NCBI RefSeq assembly: GCF_014490035.1 | Contig: NZ_CP061008.1 | Coordinates: forward strand, 806,001 to 870,000 | DNA length: 64,000 nucleotides | Source: Achromobacter xylosoxidans | GTDB taxonomy: Bacteria; Pseudomonadota; Gammaproteobacteria; Burkholderiales; Burkholderiaceae_B | Reading direction: 5' to 3' | Shown here: positions 28,421 through 38,000 of the stretch, in pieces | Position numbering within the stretch: position 1 is the stretch's first letter | Layout: each line of letters opens with the position of its first letter | Position numbers and translations under genes: made by a program | The notes under the pieces: generated by a model | What the model was told of the DNA's origin: nothing | What the model saw: the letters and a program-made list of their open reading frames with translations, nothing else | Database searches by the model: none

Positions 28421-28525
28421 GTCTAGTCTCCTTGCCCGTGGCGGGCGATCGTTGTCGTGGCGGACCGGGGCATGGTCCGCTGGCGGCCCCGGCCTGTGCC
28501 GGCCGGTGGGCGTCGATAACGATCA

Positions 28526-28541
28526 AGCAATCGGCATGCCA
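28526..28541 (-). promoter_or_regulatory. Sigma-54 promoter of the flavin monooxygenase gene
   Basis: On the minus strand TGGCATG-CCGA-TTGCT matches the -24/-12 consensus TGGCACG-N4-TTGCW at all but one base, with GG and GC at exact spacing. The transcription start would be near 28516, giving a leader of about 95 bases before the ATG at 28420. Confidence 0.85.
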
Positions 28542-28575
28542 GCCCCGGCGCACAGGAGGACGGGGGCGGGATGCC

Positions 28576-28631
28576 GTGGCGTCGCGCCACACCTGTGGCG
28601 CCCGGGTGTGGCACCCAGCTGTGGCGCCCGG
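28576..28631. promoter_or_regulatory. Repeated GTGGC elements, probable activator sites for the sigma-54 promoter
   Basis: Four GTGGC cores start at 28576, 28595, 28608 and 28621 (plus strand). The first forms the perfect dyad GTGGCG-TCG-CGCCAC (28576-28590), the third sits in GGGTG-TGG-CACCC (28604-28616), and CTGTGGCGCCCGG is repeated exactly at 28593 and 28619. They lie roughly 60-115 bp upstream of the predicted transcription start, where enhancer-binding activators bind. Confidence 0.55.
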
Positions 28632-28640
28632 CCGTGGGCC

Positions 28641-30533
28641 TCAGGAACGCGAGGCCAGGCCGTGGCGCCGCATCTGGCGATGCACGGTGGAGCGGTCCAC
28701 GCCCAGGCGCCGCGCGGCTTCGGAGACATTGCCGCCGCAACTGGCCAGCATGGCGCGCAAGGCCGCCTCTGCGGGGCTGGCGGCGGCCGCCGCGGGCGCC
28801 AGCGCGTCGGGCAGGTCGGCGGGTTCGATCACGCCGTTTTCGCACAGCGCGGCGGCGACCGCGATGGCGTTGGCGAGTTCGCGGATGTTGCCGGGCCAGG
28901 CATGCGCCTTCAACGCCATCAGCGCGGCAGGCGCCAGCACGGGGGCGCCGGACTCGTCCTGGTGGCGCGCCAGCAGGCGGGAGATGAGCCATTCCAGGTC
29001 GGCGCGCTCGCGCAGCGGCGGCACCGTCAGGGTGGCGGCATTGATGCGGTAATAGAGGTCTTCGCGGAAGCGTCCCTCGCGCACCAGCGCGGCCAGGTCG
29101 CGGTGCGAGGCCGACACCAGGCACAGGCGCACGGCGCGCGGAGCGTTCGCGCCGATGGGCGTGACCTCGGATTCGGCCAGCACGCGCAACAGGCGGCTTT
29201 GCAGCGCCAGCGGCATGTCGCCGATCTCGTCCAGGAACAGCGTGCCGCCGTCGGATTCCTCGATCAGGCCCTTGCGGCCCTTGGCCGCCGCGCCGGTGTA
29301 GGCGCCGGGCAGGTAGCCGAACAGCTCGCTTTCGATCAGCGATTCGGGAATTGCCGCGCAATTCACGGCGACGAAGCGCCCGGCGCGCTGGCTGCCGTCG
29401 TGGATGGCGCGGGCCAGGTATTCCTTGCCGACTCCGGTTTCGCCTTGCAGCAGAAGGGGCAGCCCCTGCCGGGCCAATTTGGCTGCGCGCGTCAGCAGGG
29501 CCGCCATGCGGGCGTCGCCGCCATCCAGGCCGCGCAGCGCGGACGGCGCGCCGCGCACCGCGACCGAGGCGCCGCGCGCGTGCCGGTTGGGTTCGATGGC
29601 GTGCGCGAACAGCGCGTTGCCGTCGCGGGCCGCGATCAGGCGTTGCTGCGGCGCATGGGCGCGGGTGTAGCGCGGCAGGTCATCGAGCTGCAGGTCGAAG
29701 AAACGGGTGACGGGCTGGCCGATCAGGCCGGCGGGATTGCGCCAGTCCAGGCCGGCGGCGCGCGCCAGCAGTTTGGCGCCGGTATGCGTCATGCCCAGGA
29801 TGCGGCCGGAGCCGTCCAGCGAGATCGCGGCCTCCGGATCCACGTCCAGGAATTCCGGTGAACGCGCGAAGCGCAGCACCCATTCGTTGCTGGTGCGCGC
29901 CATCAGGTTGGCCATCTCGATGCGCCGCGTGGTGCTGGTGACCAGATGCAGCGCCAGGTTCTGGCTGGCTTTCAGGATGGGCGAACTCAGCAGCGAGATG
30001 TCCAGCACGGCCGCGAGTTCGCCGTCGGCGTTATAGATGGGCGCGGCGGTGCAGGACAGGGGGGTGTGGGTGTTGTCGAAGTGATCGGTCTGGTGGATGG
30101 TGAGGGCTTCGCCGCTTTCCAGGCAGGCGCCCACGGCGCAGGTGCCGGCGCGGCGCTCCGACCATTCCGACCCCAGATACAGTCCAGCCTTGCGCAGGTT
30201 GGCGGTCTGCTGCGCATCGCCCAGGAATTCCACGGTGACGCCCTGGCGGTCGGCCAGCAGCAGCACGTAGTTCTGGCCGGCGACCTGGCGGAAAAGATGG
30301 TCCAGGCCGGACCGTGCAATGGAAATCAGCGCTTCGGACTGCTGGCGGTGTTCGCGCAGCCGGCCATCCGGCACGATGTAGGCCTCGCAGGCCTGGGCGG
30401 GATCCAGCCGGTACTGGTCCAGGCAGCGCAGCCAGCTGCTGACCACGTGCGCGTCGCGCTGGGTGGGGCGGCCCTGGCCGACTAGTTCGATCTCGCGGAT
30501 ATGGGCGGAGTGCAGGGATTCCTGACTAGGCAT
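28641..30533 (-). CDS. Sigma-54-dependent AcoR-like transcriptional activator
   Basis: A 630-residue enhancer-binding protein. The N-terminal half has GAF and PAS-like sensory regions (AGTCAVGACLESGEALTIHQTDHF). The AAA+ domain has Walker A GETGVGKE near 372, GAYTGA (the sigma-54 contact motif, Tyr in place of Phe) near 417 and Walker B GGTLFLDEIGD near 437. A Fis-type helix-turn-helix closes the protein (GGNVSEAARRLGVDRSTVHRQ). It lies directly upstream of the monooxygenase gene, whose promoter is sigma-54 type, and most likely activates it. Confidence 0.92.
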   Translation of the reverse strand: MPSQESLHSAHIREIELVGQGRPTQRDAHVVSSWLRCLDQYRLDPAQACEAYIVPDGRLREHRQQSEALISIARSGLDHLFRQVAGQNYVLLLADRQGVTVEFLGDAQQTANLRKAGLYLGSEWSERRAGTCAVGACLESGEALTIHQTDHFDNTHTPLSCTAAPIYNADGELAAVLDISLLSSPILKASQNLALHLVTSTTRRIEMANLMARTSNEWVLRFARSPEFLDVDPEAAISLDGSGRILGMTHTGAKLLARAAGLDWRNPAGLIGQPVTRFFDLQLDDLPRYTRAHAPQQRLIAARDGNALFAHAIEPNRHARGASVAVRGAPSALRGLDGGDARMAALLTRAAKLARQGLPLLLQGETGVGKEYLARAIHDGSQRAGRFVAVNCAAIPESLIESELFGYLPGAYTGAAAKGRKGLIEESDGGTLFLDEIGDMPLALQSRLLRVLAESEVTPIGANAPRAVRLCLVSASHRDLAALVREGRFREDLYYRINAATLTVPPLRERADLEWLISRLLARHQDESGAPVLAPAALMALKAHAWPGNIRELANAIAVAAALCENGVIEPADLPDALAPAAAAASPAEAALRAMLASCGGNVSEAARRLGVDRSTVHRQMRRHGLASRS

Positions 30534-30639
30534 GTCGTCTCCATGTTGCGCCCGATCTGCGCCGGATCAACGGGCAGCATGCACAGAGGACGACATGCCT
30601 GTAAATGCTGGTTATCCAGCATCGGGACGTATGGGGACG

Positions 30640-31611
30640 CTACAGGTCGACCTTGACCTTGCCGGCCTGCACCAGCCCCGCCACGTCGCGGATTTCCGCC
30701 AGCAGCGCCTGTTGCAGCTGCGCGGGCGTGCCGCCGGTGGGCTGGAAGCCCTGTTCGCCCAGCTTGGCGCGCACCGTCTCGGTCTGCAGCGCGCGGTTGA
30801 TGCCCTGGTTCAGCGCCGCAATGGCGGCTTCCGGCGTGCCGGCCGCGCAATAGGTGCCGAACTGGATCTGCGCCGAGAAGCCGGGGTAGCCGCCTTCCGC
30901 CACCGTCGGGATGTCCGGGTACTTGGGCAGGCGTTCCGGGCTGGTCACGGCCAGCACGCGCAGGCGTCCGCCCTGCAGATACGGTTCCACCGCCGCCACG
31001 GTGGCGACCACCACCTGGATCTGTCCGCCCAGCAGGTCCGTCATCATCGGGCCCGTGCCGCGGTAGGGCACGTGCAGCATGTCGATGCCGCAGGCGGCCT
31101 GCAGCAGTTCGGTGGCCAGATGCTGCGGCGTGGCGTTGCCGGGGGAACCGAAGGTCAGCCCCTTGGGCTCGCGCTTGGCCTGGGCGACGAGTTCGCCCAG
31201 GGTCTTGGCTGGCAGGTCGGCGTTGACCGCCACCATATAAGGCGAACGGGCAATCGGGCAGACGGGCGCCAGTTGCTTGAGTACGTCCTCGGGCGGCTTG
31301 GCGTAGTAGCGCACCGAGGGCACCAGGCCGGCGAACAGCAGCACGCTGCCATCCTTGGCGCCGTTGGCGGTGTAGTCGGCGCCCAGCATGCCGCTGGCGC
31401 CGGGCTTGTTCTCAACCACCACCGGGCGGTCGAGCGCGCCTTCCAGCGTGGCGGCGATCACCCGGCCCAGCACGTCGGTGCCGCCGCCGGGCGGGAAGGG
31501 CACGATGACGCGCAAGGGGGCTTCGCGCGCGCTGGCGGCGCCGCCGAGCGCGGCGCCCAGCGGCGTGAGCGCCAGGGCCGCCATGTTCTTCAGGATGGTT
31601 CTGCGATTCAT
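30640..31611 (-). CDS. Tripartite tricarboxylate transporter substrate-binding protein (Bug family)
   Basis: A 323-residue periplasmic solute receptor. The signal peptide is preceded by RR (MNRRTILKNMAALAL), so Tat export is possible. Family regions VIVPFPPGGGTDVLGR, VVVENKPGASG and HVPYRGTGPMMTDLLGGQI are clear. These proteins bind carboxylated or aromatic compounds; this family is greatly expanded in Bordetella and Achromobacter, usually without adjacent membrane subunits, as here. It ends a three-gene run with the hydrolase and the DUF1185 gene. Confidence 0.9.
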   Translation of the reverse strand: MNRRTILKNMAALALTPLGAALGGAASAREAPLRVIVPFPPGGGTDVLGRVIAATLEGALDRPVVVENKPGASGMLGADYTANGAKDGSVLLFAGLVPSVRYYAKPPEDVLKQLAPVCPIARSPYMVAVNADLPAKTLGELVAQAKREPKGLTFGSPGNATPQHLATELLQAACGIDMLHVPYRGTGPMMTDLLGGQIQVVVATVAAVEPYLQGGRLRVLAVTSPERLPKYPDIPTVAEGGYPGFSAQIQFGTYCAAGTPEAAIAALNQGINRALQTETVRAKLGEQGFQPTGGTPAQLQQALLAEIRDVAGLVQAGKVKVDL

Positions 31612-31642
31612 ATTGTTTGTCTCCGTATCCACTCTACGCGGG

Positions 31643-32431
31643 CTAGGCCGCGCTTGGCGCGCCGGCAGCCGGCAGAAAAAACTCATGCAGCGCCGCCGCC
31701 ACGATGGCGGGCTCTTCCACCGGCAGCATGTGCCGCTGGTCCGGCACCACCTGCGCCCGTGCATGGGGCAGCGCCTTGGCCAGTTCCCGCGTCATGCGCG
31801 GGGTCGAGCCGACGTCGAGCTCGCCCGTCAGCACGAGGGCGGGGCAGGCGATATCGGGTGCGGCCTGCGCCAGGATCGGGTCGCCCTGCGCGAACACGCG
31901 GTAGGCGGCCAGAAAGCTGGCGCGGTCGTTGTCCAGCAGGCGCTGGCCGATGCCGGCCACGCGCTCGGGACGCCGGGCCTGGAACGCGGGCGTGAACCAG
32001 CGCTGCAGCGAGACCTGGGCCGCGGCTGCGGGATCCTGCGTGGCCGCCGCTTCCAGCCGCGCCAGCACGGCACGTGTTTCGTCCGCGCTGCGGCGGAATA
32101 CCGTGCTCAACAAGGCCAGGCGGGTGACGCGCCGCGGGCGGGCGGCGGCATAGGCGCCCGCGATCAGGCCGCCCATGGAATAGCCCAGCAGATTGGCGCT
32201 TTGCCAGCCGGCGCGGTCCAGTTCCGCGTCCAGCTGGGCAACGTAGTCCTGTACCGTCACCCCATCGGCGACGGCGGGGGCGCGGCCATGGCCCAGCATG
32301 TCGTAGCGCAGCACCTCGAAATGCGGTTCCAGTAGCGGCGCCAGATCGTCCCACAAGGTGTGGTCCAGGCCGACGCCATGCAGCAGCACCAGCGGCGCGC
32401 CGCGGCCCGAACGCCGAACATGCGCGCTCAT
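31643..32431 (-). CDS. Alpha/beta-hydrolase
   Basis: A 262-residue hydrolase resembling 3-oxoadipate enol-lactonase. The catalytic triad candidates are Ser85 (GYSMGG), Asp206 (GELDVGS) and His234 (DQRHMLP), with the oxyanion motif HGVGLDHTLW. The ATG at 32431 overlaps the stop of the upstream gene (ATGA). It probably hydrolyses an ester or lactone taken up by the Bug-dependent system; the substrate is not known. Confidence 0.87.
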   Translation of the reverse strand: MSAHVRRSGRGAPLVLLHGVGLDHTLWDDLAPLLEPHFEVLRYDMLGHGRAPAVADGVTVQDYVAQLDAELDRAGWQSANLLGYSMGGLIAGAYAAARPRRVTRLALLSTVFRRSADETRAVLARLEAAATQDPAAAAQVSLQRWFTPAFQARRPERVAGIGQRLLDNDRASFLAAYRVFAQGDPILAQAAPDIACPALVLTGELDVGSTPRMTRELAKALPHARAQVVPDQRHMLPVEEPAIVAAALHEFFLPAAGAPSAA

Positions 32432-33021
32432 TTGGCTTGCGCCTCGCGTTCCAGTTCCTGCAGGTCGGAGTAGCGGTTGCCGATCCGATGATGCGGACGG
32501 CCCGAGGTCGCCGCGCCCAGGGCGATCACGATTTCGTCGGGGGCGGGCGCGTCGTTGATGGTGGTCTGCACGGTCAGGTAGTGCGAACGCAGGCCTTCGT
32601 CGAGCTTGTGCATCAGCGGCACGGTGATCACGCAGCCGGGGCCGCCGCGCATATTGGTGAAGCTCAGGTAGCTGGTGCCGCCGACCGCGCCGCGATAGGC
32701 ATTGCCAAAGCGCAGCGTGTGGATCAGGGCCGAGGCGTGTTCGACTTCGCCGGCAGTGCCCACGACCGCCGCCTTGCCATAGGCTTCGACCTGATCGGCC
32801 GAACCGGCCTGGCGCAGGATTTCCGCGACCAGCAGCTCGCCCAGCGGCGGCGCGGCTTCCAGGATCTTGGGCCGCAGGTCTTCCTGGAACGGCAGGCCGG
32901 CCCAGGGATTGCGGATCACGGCCGCGGCGATGACCATCACCAGCGGGCGCTCGGCCTCGCGGCCGCCTTCGATCAGGGTTTTTTCCACATAGCTGACTAC
33001 CTTGCGCACTTGCAAAGACAT
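32428..33021 (-). CDS. Amino acid synthesis family protein (DUF1185)
   Basis: A 197-residue protein of the DUF1185/amino acid synthesis family, recognised from VMVIAAAVIRNPWAGLPFQEDL and KAAVVGTAGEVEHASALIHTLRFGNAYR. The biochemical role is not established. It is the first gene of the operon with the hydrolase and the Bug receptor. The ATG at 33021 gives the usual N-terminus MSLQVRKVVSYVEKTLIEGG; the in-frame upstream region to 33096 runs into the operator dyad. Confidence 0.82.
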   Translation of the reverse strand: MSLQVRKVVSYVEKTLIEGGREAERPLVMVIAAAVIRNPWAGLPFQEDLRPKILEAAPPLGELLVAEILRQAGSADQVEAYGKAAVVGTAGEVEHASALIHTLRFGNAYRGAVGGTSYLSFTNMRGGPGCVITVPLMHKLDEGLRSHYLTVQTTINDAPAPDEIVIALGAATSGRPHHRIGNRYSDLQELEREAQAK

Positions 33022-33095
33022 AACCGCTGCTCCAGTACCTGTAGGAATGAAAGACGCGGCCATTGTTGAAGGCGAAGCGGATTTTTGACAATCCA

Positions 33096-33127
33096 AATTA
33101 ACTCAAGTTAATTTCGGAAAATCCGAA
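33096..33127. promoter_or_regulatory. Two adjacent perfect dyads in the divergent LysR promoter region
   Basis: AATTAACT-CA-AGTTAATT (33096-33113) is a perfect 8-bp dyad; it runs straight into TTCGGA-AAA-TCCGAA (33113-33127), a perfect 6-bp dyad. They sit 20 bp before the LysR ATG at 33148 and 75 bp before the DUF1185 ATG at 33021, a usual place for LysR binding sites. Confidence 0.6.
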
Positions 33128-33147
33128 TTTTCTACAGCCTTCAAGCC

Positions 33148-34056
33148 ATGTCCGCGCCCTTGAAAATCCAGCATCTGCGCCAGTTCCTGTTGGCGGCCGA
33201 CCATGGCAGTTTCCGCATGGCGGCCGAAGGCACGTTCCGCTCGCAGGCAGCCGTGTCGGCGGCCATGCAGGATCTGGAGCAGCAGCTGGGCGCGCCGCTG
33301 TTCGAACCCGGCAAGCGCGCGCAGCTCACGCCCCTGGGCATTGCCGTGGCCCCGTTGTTCCGCGAACTGCTGTCCACCCACGACCGGGTGCTGGACGCGG
33401 CGCGTCAATTCGGCCTGGGCAGCCAGGGACCGGTGTCGCTGGCGGTGATGCCGTCGCTGGCCGACGAGTGGCTGCCGCGCCTGCTGGAGCGCTACGCGCG
33501 CAGCCACCCCGCGATCCGCATCCGCGCCGTCGACGAGTCCTCGCAGGACGTGCACCGCCTGGTGCTGAGCGGCGAGGTCCAGGTAGGGGTGGCGGGACAA
33601 GTACCGCGCACCACGGAAGTGGCGTTCGCGCCGGTGGCGCGCGACGCATTCGGCCTGGTGTGCCGCAAGAGCCATCCGTTGGCGCGGCGGCGCGGCCCCG
33701 TGCCCTGGTCGGCGTTGGCGGACGAACGCCTGATAGGCAATGCCACCTTCGACACGCTGAAGAACCGGCAACTGGGCAGCGCCATCGAGGACCCGTTCAT
33801 GGTGGTGTCGAACCGCGCGTCGTTGCTGGCCAGCGTGTTCAGCGGCCTGGGCGTGACCGTGCTGCCGGTGCTGGCGCGGCCGGCGGCCGCGACCGGCCTG
33901 GCCTTCGTGCCGCTGGCCGAACCCACGGTCGAGCGCATCGTCGGCGTGCTGACCCGCAAGGAAGAAACGCTGCTGCCGTCCGTGGCGGCCATGCATGCGC
34001 TGGCCCTGCGTTCCTTGGCCCAGTTCACGCGCCGCAAGGGCGCGATCCTGGTATAG
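33148..34056 (+). CDS. LysR-family transcriptional regulator, divergent from the Bug operon
   Basis: A 302-residue regulator. The helix-turn-helix is at about 8-40 (RQFLLAADHGSFRMAAEGTFRSQAAVSAA), followed by the effector-binding domain. Divergent placement and the shared 126-bp control region with two dyads make it the likely regulator of the DUF1185-hydrolase-Bug operon. Confidence 0.88.
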   Translation: MSAPLKIQHLRQFLLAADHGSFRMAAEGTFRSQAAVSAAMQDLEQQLGAPLFEPGKRAQLTPLGIAVAPLFRELLSTHDRVLDAARQFGLGSQGPVSLAVMPSLADEWLPRLLERYARSHPAIRIRAVDESSQDVHRLVLSGEVQVGVAGQVPRTTEVAFAPVARDAFGLVCRKSHPLARRRGPVPWSALADERLIGNATFDTLKNRQLGSAIEDPFMVVSNRASLLASVFSGLGVTVLPVLARPAAATGLAFVPLAEPTVERIVGVLTRKEETLLPSVAAMHALALRSLAQFTRRKGAILV

Positions 34057-34076
34057 CGGCCAGGCGTGCTGCGGCG

Positions 34077-34982
34077 CTAGACGCCGCAGGCGTAGATCAT
34101 GAACTGGCGGAAGGCCTCGGCGGGCTTGGCCAGCCGCGCTTGCGGATGCCACAGCAGCCCGGCCTCCATGGGCGGGACGGCGTCGGTAATGGGTACGGCC
34201 TCGATCTTGCGGCCTTCCAGCGACCACGGACGGTAGACCATGTCCGACAGCATCGTGACGCCGAAGCCATGCGCAACCAGCCCGCGCAGCGCCTCCATCG
34301 AACGGGTGCGGAACGCGATATCAGGCTGCAGGCCATGGGCGCGCCAATAGGCCAGCGCGGAGCGCTCGCCTTCGTCCATTTCCAGCAGGATGTAGGGATA
34401 GCCGGCAATATCGGCCAGCGACGGCGCCGACGCCTGCGCCAGCGGATGGCCGGACGCGGTCCATAGCTGCCGCCGCGAGCGCACCAGCACCTGGTTTCCG
34501 AAGCGCTCGCGCCGTTCCACGTTGGACAGCAGCGCCACGCCCAGTTCGACCTCGCCGCTGGCCACCGCGGCTTCGATCTCGGGCCGGTCCGGGTCGACCA
34601 GGTCCAGCTCCACGTCGGGATAGCGCCGCCGGAAGCGCGCCAGCAGATCTGGCAGGAAGTAGCCCAGCACCGTGTAGGACGCGGCGATCCTCACTGCGCC
34701 GCGCAGCGCATAGCGCTGGAAGCCGGGCTCGCGCAGGGCGTCGTCCAGCGAATCGAGCACTTCACGTGCGCGCTGGTGGAAGTTATGCCCTTCGGGCGTC
34801 AGGGTGACGCCATGCGGATGGCGGTCGAACAGGCGCACGCCCAGTTGCGCCTCCAGCGCCAGCACGGCATTGGTGACCGCGGATTGGGAGACATGCTCGT
34901 CGGCGGCGGCCATGGAAAACCGGCCGGTCCGGGCGGCGGCCGCGAAGTAGCGCAGCTGCCGCAAGGTGACGTCGTTAGCCAT
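34077..34982 (-). CDS. LysR-family transcriptional regulator, divergent from indolepyruvate oxidoreductase
   Basis: A 301-residue regulator with an N-terminal helix-turn-helix (RYFAAAARTGRFSMAAADEHVSQSAVTNA, 11-39) and a periplasmic-binding-protein-like domain. It is divergent from the 1180-residue oxidoreductase across a 102-bp gap with tandem repeats and an inverted repeat, so it probably controls that gene. Confidence 0.88.
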   Translation of the reverse strand: MANDVTLRQLRYFAAAARTGRFSMAAADEHVSQSAVTNAVLALEAQLGVRLFDRHPHGVTLTPEGHNFHQRAREVLDSLDDALREPGFQRYALRGAVRIAASYTVLGYFLPDLLARFRRRYPDVELDLVDPDRPEIEAAVASGEVELGVALLSNVERRERFGNQVLVRSRRQLWTASGHPLAQASAPSLADIAGYPYILLEMDEGERSALAYWRAHGLQPDIAFRTRSMEALRGLVAHGFGVTMLSDMVYRPWSLEGRKIEAVPITDAVPPMEAGLLWHPQARLAKPAEAFRQFMIYACGV

Positions 34983-34986
34983 CTGT

Positions 34987-35027
34987 TTATCGCATACCTG
35001 ATACCTGAATATATGAATATACGATAA
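34987..35027. promoter_or_regulatory. Tandem microrepeats inside an inverted repeat, divergent promoter
   Basis: ATACCTG occurs twice in tandem (34994-35007), and TGAATATA twice in tandem (35006-35021). Both lie between TTATCG (34987-34992) and CGATAA (35022-35027). The AT-rich block is in the only space available for LysR binding and promoters of both genes. Confidence 0.45.
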
Positions 35028-35084
35028 CCAGCCTGGTTCCTACACTGCGGCAAAACACCAAGAACCGGAACGCAGGAGACAAGC

Positions 35085-38000
35085 GTGGACACCCCCCTTT
35101 CCGCAGGCGCGGCCGATACCCATGGCCTGACGCTGGACGACAAGTACACCCGCAGCCAAGGGCGCATCTATCTGAGCGGCACCCAGGCCCTGGTACGGCT
35201 GCCGCTGCTGCAAAAGCAGCGCGACCTGCAGGCCGGCCTGAACACCGGCGGTTACATCTCGGGCTACCGCGGCTCGCCGCTGGGCGGGCTGGACCAGGCG
35301 CTGTGGAAGGCCAAGCGCCACCTGCAGGCCAACGACGTGGTGTTCCAGCCGGGCGTGAACGAAGACCTGGCCGCCACGGCGGTTTGGGGTTCGCAGCAGC
35401 TGAACCTGTTTCCGGGCGCGGCGCGCGATGGCGTGTTCGGCATGTGGTACGGCAAGGGGCCTGGCGTGGACCGGTCGGTGGACGTGCTCAAGCACGCCAA
35501 TTCCGCCGGCAGCTCGGCGCATGGCGGCGTGCTGATGCTGGCGGGCGACGATCATGCCGCCAAGTCCTCGTCGGTGGCGCACCAGTCCGAGCACGTGCTG
35601 ATCGCCAGCGGCATACCGGTGTTGTATCCGTCCAATGTGCAGGAATACCTGGACTATGGCTTGCACGGCTGGGCCATGAGCCGCTACACCGGCCTGTGGG
35701 TAGCGATGAAGTGCGTGACCGACGTGGTCGAATCCAGCGCTTCGGTGGAAGTGGATCCGGACCGGGTGCAGATTGTGCTGCCCGAGGACGCCTTGCCCGA
35801 AGGCGGACTGAACATCCGCTGGCCTGACACGCCGCTGGCGCAGGAGGCGCGGCTGCTGGATCACAAGTGGTATGCGGCGCTGGCCTATGTGCGCGCCAAC
35901 AAGCTGAACCGCGTGGTGCTGGATTCGCCGCAGGCGCACTTCGGCATCATGACGGCCGGCAAGGCGTATCTGGACGTGCGCCAGGCGCTCAATGACCTGG
36001 GCCTGGACGAGGCCGCCTGTCGCGAGGCCGGCATACGCGTGTTGAAGGTGGGCTGCATCTGGCCGCTGGACGCGCAGGATGCGCGCGAATTCGCCACTGG
36101 CCTGAAAGAGATCCTGGTGGTGGAGGAAAAGCGCCAGATCCTGGAGTACGCGCTGAAGGAAGAACTCTACAACTGGCGCGACGACGTGCGGCCGCGCGTC
36201 TACGGCAAGTTCGACGAGCGCGACAATGGCGGCGGCGAATGGTCCACGCCGCGCGGCGGCTGGCTGCTGCCCGCGCGCCACGAGCTGTCGCCGGCCCTGA
36301 TCGCCCGCGCCATCGCCGCGCGCCTGGAGAAAGCCGACCTGTCGGACGCGCTGCGGGCGCGCATCGCGGCGCGGCTGGCGGTGATCGACGCCAAGGAGCG
36401 CGAGGCTGCCCGCCCCACGCTGGTGGAAGAGCGCAAGCCCTGGTTCTGTTCGGGCTGTCCGCATAACACCTCCACCCGCGTGCCCGAAGGTTCGCGCGCG
36501 GTCGCCGGCATCGGCTGCCATTACATGGCGATGTGGATGGACCGCAAGACCGACACCTTCAGCCAGATGGGCGGCGAAGGCGTTGCCTGGCTGGGCCAGA
36601 AGGACTTCACCACTGAGCGCCACATCTTCGCCAACCTGGGCGACGGCACCTATTTCCATTCGGGGCTGCTGGCCATACGCGCGGCAGTCGCCGCGCACGC
36701 CAGCATTACCTACAAGATCCTCTACAACGACGCCGTCGCGATGACGGGCGGGCAGCCGGTGGACGGCGTGCTCACGGTGCCGCAGATCGCCGCGCAGATG
36801 CAGGCCGAAGGCGTGGTCCAGACCGTGGTGGTGACCGACGAGCCGGAAAAGTACGCCGGCGCCGCCGCGCTGCCGCAGGGCGTGGCAGTGCACCACCGCA
36901 AGGCGCTGGACGACGTGCAGCGCGCCTTGCGCGACGTCGCAGGCACGACGGTGCTGATCTACGACCAGACCTGCGCCACCGAGAAGCGCCGCCGCCGCAA
37001 GCGCGGCGAGTATCCCGACCCGCAGCGCCGCGCCTTCATCAATGAGTCGGTCTGCGAAGGCTGCGGCGATTGTTCGGTGCAATCCAACTGCCTGTCGGTC
37101 GAGCCGCTGGACACGCCGCTGGGCACGAAGCGCCGCATCAACCAGTCGTCCTGCAACAAGGACTTCTCCTGCGTGGAGGGCTTTTGCCCCAGTTTTGTCA
37201 CGGCGGAAGGCGCGACGCTGCGCAAGCCGGGCACGGGCAGGAATCTCCCCGCGTTGGCCGAACCGCCGCAGCCCGACCTGGCGGAAATCCGCCCGCCAGG
37301 GGCCTACCGCGTGGTGATAGCGGGCGTGGGCGGCACTGGCGTCGTGACCATCGGCGCGCTGCTGGGAGCCGCCGCGCATCTTGAAGGCAAGGGCGTGACC
37401 GTGCTGGACATGGCCGGGCTGGCGCAGAAAGGCGGCGCCGTGCTCAGCCACGTGCAACTGGCCAATCGTCCCGCGGACCTGCATGCCACGCGCGTGGCGC
37501 TGGGCGAGGCGGATCTGGTCATCGGCTGCGATGCGCTGGTGGCGGCGTCGCCGGAAGTGCTGTCGCGCCTGCGGCCGGACCATGGCCGCGCCGTGGTGAA
37601 CAGCAGCGCCGCGCCGACGGCGGCTTTCCTGTCGCAGCCGAGCTGGCGGTTTCCCGGCGCGCAGGCCGAAGCCGCGCTGGCGCGCAGCACGGGCGGCAAT
37701 TGCGACTTCATCGAGGCCGGTCCGCTGGCCGAAGCTCTGCTCGGCGACACCATCTACGCCAACCCGCTGCTGCTGGGCTACGCCTGGCAGCAGGGCGGGC
37801 TGCCGCTGGCGCTGGACAGCCTGCGGCGCGCCATCGAACTGAACGGCGTCTCGGTCGAGAAGAACCTGGCCGCCTTCGAATTGGGCCGGCAAGCCGCGCA
37901 TCATGGCGCCGCCGCGCTCAAGCCGGCGCCGCGAGCGCAGGTGATGGCCCTGCCGGAGTCCCTGGACGGCCAGATCCAGCGGCTGGCGCAACACGTGCGC

